From Limosilactobacillus antri DSM 16041 (lineage in GTDB: Bacteria > Bacillota > Bacilli > Lactobacillales > Lactobacillaceae): a DNA stretch of 31,614 nt. Below the pieces are notes generated by a model. The model had not been told where the DNA came from. It was given only the letters and a program-made list of their open reading frames with translations, and did no database searches. The stretch is taken from positions 420,250 through 451,863 of the forward strand of contig NZ_GG700733.1 of the NCBI RefSeq assembly GCF_000160835.1. The letters are read 5' to 3'. Positions within the stretch are counted from its first letter, which is position 1, and each line of letters opens with the position of its first letter. This document shows, one piece after another, positions 24,644 to 31,614 of this stretch. The position numbers and the translations under genes were made by a program.

Positions 24644-27600
24644 ATGCTATCTAAAAATAATCTGCAACTGCTAACCCAACGCGGCGCGCGGCAACGGCAA
24701 CGCTTTGCCTTGCGGAAACTCACGGTGGGTGTGGCCTCCGTCCTGCTGGGGACGACCTTTTTCATTGGGGCAGCCAGTGCTGATACGACACCAGCGGCTA
24801 CTACGACGGCCCAGCCGGATTCCGCGGCCGGAACAACTTCCGTAACCGCAACCCCGCAGCAGCCAGCTGTCCAGCAGACCACGACCGCCGTACCAGCTAG
24901 CCAGCAGCCGGCAACGACGTCAGTTAACCAAGCCCAGCCGGCAACAGCCGACATCAGCGGCTTGCAGTTTACTGGTTCGGTCAATAACTTCCAAAACACG
25001 ACCGCGGGCCAGCAGGCCACTGATCTTACCTTTAAGCCGGGCGACACCGCTGACTTAACCTACTATTTCCGCAGTTCTGGCGACGGTTCCCAGATGAAAA
25101 ATGGCGCCTGGCCGGTTGCCAGCCGGTACCTGCTGACGATTCCGGCCGGCTTTAAGCTCTCCTCGTTCTCAACGGGGGACTACACGAGCACCAGCCTTGG
25201 CCAGGTTGGTCAGAATAACGAGTGGATCTACCTGATCTCGCTCGGCCGGATTCCGTCCTATCAGGCCCCAGTAGCCATTACGGCGCATCTGGTTGCCGTG
25301 ACGGACAACCTTAAGGACGCGGGTAGCCATGATTACAGCTGGTTCCCCATTCCGGGTCTCCTGATGGCAATCAATGATGACAACCACTTTAACAGCAGCC
25401 ACACCATCACCCTAGGCGGTCAGACCTACCAGGTTACGGATTGCAGCCCGTTCCTGCACGGCAATGGCCTCGGGGAAGCAATTGACTATACCGTGGTCCC
25501 GGGGACAAACGAGCTGGCCGCCAGCAACTACCAAGTCGTTGGCGTGAACGGTTCGGCACATAACGGCACCGGGGCTCAGGTTGGTTATGAGGAAATTCAA
25601 CCGGAAATCAAGATTACGGGGACCGTCCATAGCGGTGACTACATCGACTTCCGGCTCGGCTTGCCGTATACCGATACCAAGACCGGACAAACCAAGTATT
25701 TGGCCTATGACAAGACCCTGGCGGCCAGCTGGACGACCGCTGATCATAATGCCACGGTTTATAACATGGGCGACTACTACCGCCTGGTCTTCAACGTCAG
25801 CTCGGAAAGCCTCAGCAATCCGACCGTCAAACTAGACCTGCGCTGGGGTGCTGACGGGACGGAGGCATCGGTCAACGCCGGTAAGGTATTCGTTTACCGG
25901 TTTACCGATGATCCCGCTAAGAACCGGACGGACTTTGAGTTTGCCCCGACCAATGACGTCACCATCAATGGTAATTCTTACGCTAGCGGCCTGACGATTA
26001 AGGGTCAGTATCTGAGTGCAACGCCGGTCACGGAAGCCAATTCGTACATTACCACCTCGGGCATGGCAACGAACGTCCGCACCTGGGATAAGCAGGGCAA
26101 CGTGGCGGTAGATACGCACTGGTCAAACAGCTTCCTGTTCTCCACCGATACCCGGAAGAGCTCCAACAAGTTTAGCTTTGACATCCGGGTCGCTAAGAAT
26201 CCTGCCCTGACCTACAACTGGGCTTCCGATGACGACCTGGCTAAGCAGATTGTGAAGCATCTGACCCCGTTGACGACCCACCACCTATCCGACCAGGTAG
26301 TTAGCGCGGCGCAGACCTACGTAACGGATGCGGCCCAGCAGGGCGAGCGGCCGGTCACGAAGGTTACGGTGACCCACGAGGACCTGAATGACATCGCAAA
26401 TGGCTACCACCGGATTTACCACGTGGTGATTGCCGACCCGACGGTTAACCTGGACGAACCGGTGACCGTTCTAAACGTCAGTGCCGACAACTATACCCTG
26501 CCAAGCGGGATCACAAGCTACGAGGAGGACGTTAACCGGTCCAACGCCGTTAATAACAAGAACGCTTTTGACAGTTCAACCCAGAACGCGGTGACCGCCA
26601 ATGAGGGCTTGCAAACGGCGCTGCAAAACAGCTACATCACTGACGCCAATGCGGTTGGCGGCAAAGCGGCCGCAATAATGTTTGTCAATAACGACACGAC
26701 CGGCCAGTATGCCGGCGGCTGGGGTTCGATTGGCTGGCGCGCCAACATCAAGCTCAAGACCGACGGGACCGTTGACGGCGGCGGCCAGGTTTCCGACCTG
26801 GTCACGGTCAACCTCAAGATTGAGGATGCCAATTCACACCAGCAATTGAGCGCGGGCAGCGCTTATCAGGGGCCAACCGGTTCCACGGTCAGCTTCCAGG
26901 GTGCCCAGAGTGCCTATGACAAGCTGCAAGGCTACCAGTTTGTCAAGGCGGTGAGCGTCAAGAACGGCGTGGAAACCGTCCTGACCAATTTCTACCCTAG
27001 CCAAATTGAGCGTTACGCGTACGGTACCGCGGGGAAGGACCAGCCAAGCGAATTTATCATTTACATCCAACCGACCCCGGTAAACGTCACCGAAACGATC
27101 CATTACGTCTACGGCGATGGCTCGCTAAAGGGGAAGGCAGCAGCGCCAGACAAGACGGCCACGCTGACCTTTACCCCGGTTTACGACCAGCAGGCCAAGC
27201 AGTATTCTTTCCAGGTCGCCGGGGCGGTCAACGGGGCCTTTGCTGCCGTGGATAACCCGCAGATCGCGGATTATCACGTTGCAACGGCCCAGACGGCAGC
27301 TGGCACGGATGTCTTGGACCCGGCTAAGAACCAGGTTAGCGCCCAGACCGGTATCAGAGCCACCACTGCGGGCCCGGTAATTACGGTTACGTACGTGCAG
27401 GATCCGGTTCCGACGGCGGCGACGCTCAACTACGTAGACGACGACGCGAATGGCAAGATCCTAATCCCGGGTGGCGAATCGGCAATGGGTCTGCCGGCCA
27501 CGGCCATCGCTTTTGCCAGCCTGGCTAAGAACGAACGCCAGCTTGCGGCTCAGCACTATGTCTTTGAGAACATCACCGACGCCGCTGGCAAGACGATTGC

Positions 27601-29569
27601 TAGTGGGGACTTCGGCCAGTTGGACCTGGCAACCATCTTCGGCCAGTTTGGCAATCGTCCGCTGACCTTCACGATCCACTTTGGCCACCAGAAGACCGCG
27701 TTTTCCCGGAATAAGACGGTTACCGAGACGATTCACTACCGGTATGCTGATGGCAAGCAGGCCCGGCCCGACTACCAGGCAACGCTGACCTTTACCCAGA
27801 CCGGTATCCGAGATGAGGTTACCAACCAAAGCAGCTATGATGAGCTTCAGCCGCAAACCTTTACGGCCCAGCAGTTACCGGTGCTTACCGGCTACACGCC
27901 AGACCAGGCGAGTGTTCCTGCACACACCATTACGGTGACGAACGGCAACTTTGACCAGGACCTGAACGTCGAGACCACGGTTACCTACCAGGCCAACCCG
28001 CAGACGGCGACGATCACCTACGTGGACGATACGACCGGCCAGACTTTGGCCACCGCCAGTGCTGCTGGCCGCTATGGTGCTGCAATCAACTTTGCAACTG
28101 CTCCTGACCAGGTAATTCGGCAGTACCAGGGCCAGCATTATGACCTGGTTTCAAACTCGTTTGCGGCGGGGGCCAGCTACCAGGCTGATAACCAGCAGAA
28201 CCAGTTTACGGTCCACCTCAAGCACCACTTGCGGACGGTTACGCAAACGCAGACCGTTACCCGGACGATTAACTACTTGGCCCAGACTGATCACCGGCCG
28301 CTGGCAAAGGCAAGCCAGCAAAGCGTGACCTTTACCGGCACCGGCCAGCACGACGACGTTGCCAACCAGCTGGTCGTTGTTAACGCTGACGGGACGGTGC
28401 AGAAGAACAGTGACGGAACGCTGATGGTGGGGACGCTGAATTGGCAGCCGACCGCGGGCACGGCGGACTTTGCGGCGGTGCCGGATGCAGCGGTTGCGGG
28501 CTACCACGTTGCTAGCGTTGACCCGGCTGACCAGCAGGACGGGACCGCGGTTAAGGGCCTTACGGTGACCCACCTGACTACGCCGCTGACCGTAAATGTC
28601 TACTACGCTCAGGACCAGCAGGCCATCCTTAACTTCGTCGATGATGAAACGGGCCAGTCGCTCCACCCGGCACTGACGGTCAGTGGTGTTGGCGGCCAGC
28701 CAATTAACTTCGGCGACGTGGCCGCTGTTGTCAATAACCTTGAGAATGTCCACCACTATGTCCTGACGGCGACCACGGATGATACGCCAGCCCAAGCAAG
28801 CGGGCAGCAGATCGGTGGGCCGCAGGATACCGATTGGGGCAGCCTCTTCGGCAGCTTTGCCGATCACACTGCTGCTAGCCAAATTTTCAGCATTCACTTT
28901 AGCCATGGTCACGGCGCTCTGCAACAGCAGCACCAGCAAGTGGTTACCGAAACGATTCACTATGTTCGGGATACCGACCATGCGCCGTTAGCACCGGACC
29001 ATCAGGCGCAGCTTACTTTTGTGGGCACCGGTTACCACGACCTGGTCACTGACCAGGATGTCGTCACCGGTTGGCACGTTGAAAATGGTGCGGCGGACCA
29101 GGCGGAATTCCTGGCGGTACCGAACCCAGCCGTAAAGGGCTACCACGTGGTCACCGGCCTGGATGCTAATGGCAACGACGTCTTGAGCGGGGATGGCCAG
29201 GCCGTGCGTGCCCAGGCGGGGGTTACCCACCTGACACCGGCGAGCGTCATTACCGTCACTTATGCCGCCGATCCGGCACCAGTGACCCCGACGACGCCAA
29301 CCGACCGGCCAGCGGAACAACCGACGCAACCTGGTCAGGACGTTGCTGTTCCGGCAACCCCGGTTCAGCCAGCCGGTCAGCCAAATGCCTCAGCACAACC
29401 AGCCGGCCCGGCCGCGATGACTTCGACTAGCGCCAGCCAGCAGGCTGCACCAACGAGCCAAGTGCACCAGTTGCCGCAGACGGGGAGTCACAGTCCGTTG
29501 TCCTTAATCGGCCTCGGTTTCGTTTCGCTACTAGAAGCGCTCGGCCTGGCTAAGCGGCGTCAGCACTAA
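24644..29569 (+). CDS. LPQTG-anchored mucus-binding-type adhesin with YSIRK-like signal
   Basis: A 1641-residue cell-surface protein. An N-terminal YSIRK-type signal (FALRKLTVGVASVLLG, about residues 23-38) is followed by a threonine/alanine/glutamine-rich stretch to about residue 100 and a roughly 700-residue head domain of no clear family. The stalk (about 815-1544) alternates two MucBP/Mub-like repeat types. One starts like VTETIHYVY, near 815, 1025, 1203 and 1433; the other starts like ATLNYVDDD, near 925, 1121 and 1326. A proline/threonine/glutamine-rich spacer leads to the sortase motif LPQTG (1610-1614), a hydrophobic span and the tail KRRQH. The ATG at 24644 has GGGGGAGGAG upstream; an in-frame TTG 33 bases earlier does not. 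Mucus binding is inferred from the repeats. Confidence 0.92.
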   Translation: MLSKNNLQLLTQRGARQRQRFALRKLTVGVASVLLGTTFFIGAASADTTPAATTTAQPDSAAGTTSVTATPQQPAVQQTTTAVPASQQPATTSVNQAQPATADISGLQFTGSVNNFQNTTAGQQATDLTFKPGDTADLTYYFRSSGDGSQMKNGAWPVASRYLLTIPAGFKLSSFSTGDYTSTSLGQVGQNNEWIYLISLGRIPSYQAPVAITAHLVAVTDNLKDAGSHDYSWFPIPGLLMAINDDNHFNSSHTITLGGQTYQVTDCSPFLHGNGLGEAIDYTVVPGTNELAASNYQVVGVNGSAHNGTGAQVGYEEIQPEIKITGTVHSGDYIDFRLGLPYTDTKTGQTKYLAYDKTLAASWTTADHNATVYNMGDYYRLVFNVSSESLSNPTVKLDLRWGADGTEASVNAGKVFVYRFTDDPAKNRTDFEFAPTNDVTINGNSYASGLTIKGQYLSATPVTEANSYITTSGMATNVRTWDKQGNVAVDTHWSNSFLFSTDTRKSSNKFSFDIRVAKNPALTYNWASDDDLAKQIVKHLTPLTTHHLSDQVVSAAQTYVTDAAQQGERPVTKVTVTHEDLNDIANGYHRIYHVVIADPTVNLDEPVTVLNVSADNYTLPSGITSYEEDVNRSNAVNNKNAFDSSTQNAVTANEGLQTALQNSYITDANAVGGKAAAIMFVNNDTTGQYAGGWGSIGWRANIKLKTDGTVDGGGQVSDLVTVNLKIEDANSHQQLSAGSAYQGPTGSTVSFQGAQSAYDKLQGYQFVKAVSVKNGVETVLTNFYPSQIERYAYGTAGKDQPSEFIIYIQPTPVNVTETIHYVYGDGSLKGKAAAPDKTATLTFTPVYDQQAKQYSFQVAGAVNGAFAAVDNPQIADYHVATAQTAAGTDVLDPAKNQVSAQTGIRATTAGPVITVTYVQDPVPTAATLNYVDDDANGKILIPGGESAMGLPATAIAFASLAKNERQLAAQHYVFENITDAAGKTIASGDFGQLDLATIFGQFGNRPLTFTIHFGHQKTAFSRNKTVTETIHYRYADGKQARPDYQATLTFTQTGIRDEVTNQSSYDELQPQTFTAQQLPVLTGYTPDQASVPAHTITVTNGNFDQDLNVETTVTYQANPQTATITYVDDTTGQTLATASAAGRYGAAINFATAPDQVIRQYQGQHYDLVSNSFAAGASYQADNQQNQFTVHLKHHLRTVTQTQTVTRTINYLAQTDHRPLAKASQQSVTFTGTGQHDDVANQLVVVNADGTVQKNSDGTLMVGTLNWQPTAGTADFAAVPDAAVAGYHVASVDPADQQDGTAVKGLTVTHLTTPLTVNVYYAQDQQAILNFVDDETGQSLHPALTVSGVGGQPINFGDVAAVVNNLENVHHYVLTATTDDTPAQASGQQIGGPQDTDWGSLFGSFADHTAASQIFSIHFSHGHGALQQQHQQVVTETIHYVRDTDHAPLAPDHQAQLTFVGTGYHDLVTDQDVVTGWHVENGAADQAEFLAVPNPAVKGYHVVTGLDANGNDVLSGDGQAVRAQAGVTHLTPASVITVTYAADPAPVTPTTPTDRPAEQPTQPGQDVAVPATPVQPAGQPNASAQPAGPAAMTSTSASQQAAPTSQVHQLPQTGSHSPLSLIGLGFVSLLEALGLAKRRQH

Positions 29570-29586
29570 CAATTGATTTAATAAGG

Positions 29587-29626
29587 AATCCCACCACGGG
29601 CAGGAAATGCAACGTGGTGGGATTTT
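29587..29626 (+). terminator. Intrinsic terminator after the adhesin gene
   Basis: AATCCCACCACG (29587-29598) pairs perfectly with CGTGGTGGGATT (29613-29624), followed by a short T-run. Confidence 0.8.
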
Positions 29627-29631
29627 CATTG

Positions 29632-29660
29632 TTTACATCCCGACTGGCGGCTAGTATAAT
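29632..29660 (+). promoter_or_regulatory. Promoter of the small membrane-protein cluster
   Basis: TTTACA (29632-29637) and perfect TATAAT (29655-29660) are separated by exactly 17 bases, 34 bases before the start codon at 29695. Confidence 0.75.
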
Positions 29661-29694
29661 TTTGCCAAAATCAAGTTACTGGGAGAATTCTACG

Positions 29695-30264
29695 ATGCCA
29701 AAAGCAGTCAAAATTATCATAGCCCTGGTGCTCAGTACAGCTGTGGGGGCGGTCGCGGCCTGGGGATACGTGCCGTTGAACCTCCACCTCCACCAATACT
29801 ACTACGTTACCCGGATGCCACACCGCCGGCACACTTATCCGTACTTAAGCTTGCTGATGGAACACCAGCTGTACGAAGCTGACTTGGGAGACTTGGCGCC
29901 AGTCAAGGGTTACCGGATCAGTTACGACTATAATGGCGGAATCAGTGCTTCCTACCGGACGATCATTAAGGGCCGTGACCTGCTTAAAGTAGGGGATTAT
30001 TTTGAAATAACCGCTGCTTCGCTCTCCTATTCGCTCGACTCCCCTGACTTTGAGAACGCTCGGAATACGGTTGACCTATACTTCGATGACCGGGGCCGGT
30101 TGGAGAGTGTTGACCGCAAGGGGACAGGGCGTGACGTTCCCGTGAGCCGTTTCTGGCCGCTCTTGGACCAGGTCGAGGATCAGTTGCGGAAGAATAGCTC
30201 GCGGCCGTTAATCAGTCTGCAAGATCAGTTCGACCGACAGTTTCGGAAGCAGTATCGTGAGTGA
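29695..30264 (+). CDS. Signal-anchored extracellular protein of unknown function
   Basis: A 189-residue protein with one N-terminal hydrophobic helix (about residues 5-25) after a basic start (MPKAVK), so probably secreted or anchored with its C-terminal domain outside. The soluble part is rich in tyrosine, arginine and aspartate, including ISYDYNGGISASYRTIIKG and VDLYFDDRGRLESVDRKGTG, which suggests a small beta-rich domain. No family is recognised. The ATG at 29695 fits the GGGAG ribosome site and the promoter at 29632-29660; the frame extends 81 bases upstream but across that promoter. It overlaps the next gene by four bases, so the two are translationally coupled. Confidence 0.75.
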   Translation: MPKAVKIIIALVLSTAVGAVAAWGYVPLNLHLHQYYYVTRMPHRRHTYPYLSLLMEHQLYEADLGDLAPVKGYRISYDYNGGISASYRTIIKGRDLLKVGDYFEITAASLSYSLDSPDFENARNTVDLYFDDRGRLESVDRKGTGRDVPVSRFWPLLDQVEDQLRKNSSRPLISLQDQFDRQFRKQYRE

Positions 30265-30878
30265 GGAGGGGCAGCATCATCGGCGCGTTAACGACAATCC
30301 TCTTTTTTTATTCATTACTAGCAGTAATCATTTGTACAATCTTGTATTACCGGGCACCGAAAAAGCGGGCCCGGCGGAAACGCTGGCTGGTCGCCTCGGC
30401 ACTCTTAATGGCCGCCTGCGTTACTGCTGGCATAGTGGAAATGACCGCTCGTGATAACCAGCAGGACCAGACCTTTCGTCGGGCGGCGGCCCGGTTTAAC
30501 CAAGACTCCACAATGGTCGGCCCTACTGCAATTCAAATTGCGGAACGGGAAAACCAGGTCTGGCAAACCGCGCTGGGCCAACACGGTGGCCGACTGACCA
30601 AGGATGAACAGGCGGTGGTAGCAAAACAAGCGGTGGACCAAAACTGGACGGAGATTCAAAAAATCAATGCTGCTATTAACAGGATGAGCAACGAAATGAT
30701 GACCCTGTATGACAACAACACCGGGAAGTACGATTATCAGCAGTACCAGCGGCTCTACCGTGCAAGTCGTCAGTTGGTACTGCTTGTAACCATGCCTGAT
30801 ACGGATGCCAGGACCCTCAACCCCCAGTTTCATCATTATCAAAACCAATACCGCACCGCCGTCCGCCACTTCTATTAG
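30261..30878 (+). CDS. Two-helix membrane protein of unknown function
   Basis: A 205-residue protein with two membrane helices (about residues 6-30 and 43-62) joined by a very basic loop (APKKRARRKRW), which places the loop in the cytoplasm and the C-terminal 140 residues outside. That domain is charged and glutamine-rich and probably helical. The start is taken as the GTG at 30261, which overlaps the preceding stop (GTGA). There is no better ribosome site, so expression probably depends on coupling to the upstream gene. No family is recognised; the pairing suggests the two proteins act together at the cell surface. Confidence 0.68.
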   Translation: MRRGSIIGALTTILFFYSLLAVIICTILYYRAPKKRARRKRWLVASALLMAACVTAGIVEMTARDNQQDQTFRRAAARFNQDSTMVGPTAIQIAERENQVWQTALGQHGGRLTKDEQAVVAKQAVDQNWTEIQKINAAINRMSNEMMTLYDNNTGKYDYQQYQRLYRASRQLVLLVTMPDTDARTLNPQFHHYQNQYRTAVRHFY

Positions 30879-30929
30879 CAGGGACCGGAAAACTGCCGTT
30901 GAATGCAACTAGGACCAGGGGAAAAATAA

Positions 30930-30935
30930 TATAAT
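30930..30935 (+). promoter_or_regulatory. Candidate -10 element before the last gene
   Basis: A perfect TATAAT lies 54 bases upstream of the start at 30990. No -35 hexamer at suitable distance is evident, so it is a weak call. Confidence 0.35.
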
Positions 30936-30989
30936 GGTCACTGTGTTTAAAGCGGTGGGGAATCGCCCAGCGCAGGAAAGGAGAACGCA

Positions 30990-31562
30990 ATGAACAGAAA
31001 TAAAAAACTAGTGATTGGCCTGGCAGTGGTGGCCCTGGGCTTGGGGGTAATTCTCAGTTTCATGCTGGGCCAGCAAAGCAATGCGCACCAGTCGGCCGCC
31101 GTTTCCAGTCAGCCGGTGCGGGAAAGCCGGTCAGCCCGCTCCCAGCAGTCAACCGCCCCAGGTCAGCAGTCCAGTAGCAGTCAGCCGGCCACGGCCCAGT
31201 TTTCTGATGAAGACTACCAACTGATGGCCTTCCTGAAATTGGTGGACGAAGATGGCAGCGGGGCAGCGGAGAAACAGCTGGTCAGCCTTGATAAGCTGCA
31301 TGGTGGTGATGACGAAATTACAATGTGGAATGACCTTGGCGACGGCCACTCCATCGGTTTTGGTGCCCATACGACAGCAATGCGGGTCAAAGGTGACCAG
31401 GTTGAGGTCACCTTTGACGATGAAACGCCTAGTGGGATGGGCCACGGCAATGGTCACCGTACCTACTCCAAGGCTGAACTGGCCCAGGAGTTTGCCGGCC
31501 GCACCGGCCAGGTTAAGCAGGCGGTCGCCAACCTGCAGCAGTACGCATCCCACGATAATTAA
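30990..31562 (+). CDS. Signal-anchored extracellular protein, possibly Lreu_0056 family
   Basis: A 190-residue protein with an N-terminal hydrophobic helix (about residues 8-27, after MNRNKK), a serine/glutamine-rich linker (about 29-68) and a compact C-terminal domain starting at FSDEDYQLMAFLKL. The latter resembles what I remember of the lactobacillus Lreu_0056-type secreted proteins, of unknown function; I could not check this. There is no lipobox cysteine. The ATG has AAAGGAG nine bases upstream. It lies 111 bases after the two-helix protein gene and ends before a terminator. Confidence 0.75.
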   Translation: MNRNKKLVIGLAVVALGLGVILSFMLGQQSNAHQSAAVSSQPVRESRSARSQQSTAPGQQSSSSQPATAQFSDEDYQLMAFLKLVDEDGSGAAEKQLVSLDKLHGGDDEITMWNDLGDGHSIGFGAHTTAMRVKGDQVEVTFDDETPSGMGHGNGHRTYSKAELAQEFAGRTGQVKQAVANLQQYASHDN

Positions 31563-31582
31563 TCAAAGCAAGTTGCTGAAGA

Positions 31583-31614
31583 CCAGTTCCGGCTTTTCGG
31601 CGCTGGCTTTTTTT
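31583..31614 (+). terminator. Intrinsic terminator at the right edge
   Basis: CCAG-TT-CCG (31583-31591) pairs with CGG-CG-CTGG (31598-31606), with a TT/CG internal loop, and is followed by T to the end of the window. Confidence 0.7.

Noticed and set aside
27090..29275. The adhesin repeats as a DNA tandem-repeat or CRISPR-like array
   Set aside because: Similarity is at the protein level with strong DNA divergence and no regular spacer pattern; it reflects MucBP-type domain duplication.

Overview
This window looks like chromosome from a heterofermentative lactobacillus, most probably Limosilactobacillus (fermentum/mucosae/reuteri neighbourhood). That assignment is inferred from the gene set (CopY-type copper operon, a YSIRK/MucBP/LPQTG mucus adhesin, GntP-glycerate kinase, TenA, CoaA, LtaS, HflX), the fairly G+C-rich coding sequence, strong AGGAGG-like ribosome sites and the small secreted proteins at the right end. 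It is not a database result. Twenty-five protein genes are supported. No rRNA, tRNA, CRISPR array, insertion sequence or prophage gene was seen.

Layout. 1-2724 (minus strand): DedA, a histidine phosphatase and HflX. 2915-5215: HelD, which recycles stalled RNA polymerase. 5441-6343 (minus): an EamA transporter. 6545-8641: lipoteichoic acid synthase. 8702-11821: a copper operon with two cop boxes, CopY, two cupredoxin-like proteins and a Cu(+) P-type ATPase without its own N-terminal metal-binding domain. 12178-15733: a CdaR-type regulator divergent from a GntP permease and a glycerate kinase with an apparent internal deletion. 15787-16434 (minus): TenA. 16633-17556: CoaA. 17800-18978 (minus): an AAA/DUF4143-type ATPase. 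19256-22582: a pentose-phosphate operon of a transaldolase-like aldolase, a degenerate triosephosphate-isomerase-like protein, transketolase and a 30-residue ORF. 22779-24332: GuaA. 24644-29569: a 1641-residue cell-wall adhesin. 29695-31562: three small membrane-anchored proteins of unknown function.

The most notable signal is not a protein. A roughly 200-230 nt element occurs as three essentially complete copies (5221-5427 minus, 11874-12104 plus, 17564-17800 plus), and a fourth copy is cut by the left edge (1-24, minus). Two copies are nearly identical. The third is well diverged, but its helices are kept by compensatory base changes. The inferred fold is an outer helix P1, a helix P2 interleaved with helix P4 (a pseudoknot), a 12-bp hairpin P3 with an ACGGNACGG loop, an almost invariant core, and an intrinsic terminator hairpin at the 3' end. 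Every copy lies directly downstream of a same-strand gene (hflX, EamA, copper ATPase, coaA), and the three complete ones lie where two genes converge. It looks like a family of structured 3'-UTR or terminator-linked RNAs, possibly mobile. I could not match it to a known RNA family from memory.

Other points of note are the catalytically degenerate TIM-like protein in the pentose-phosphate operon, the roughly 50-residue in-frame gap in glycerate kinase, and the paired cupredoxin genes whose 3' ends also supply the ribosome site of the next gene.
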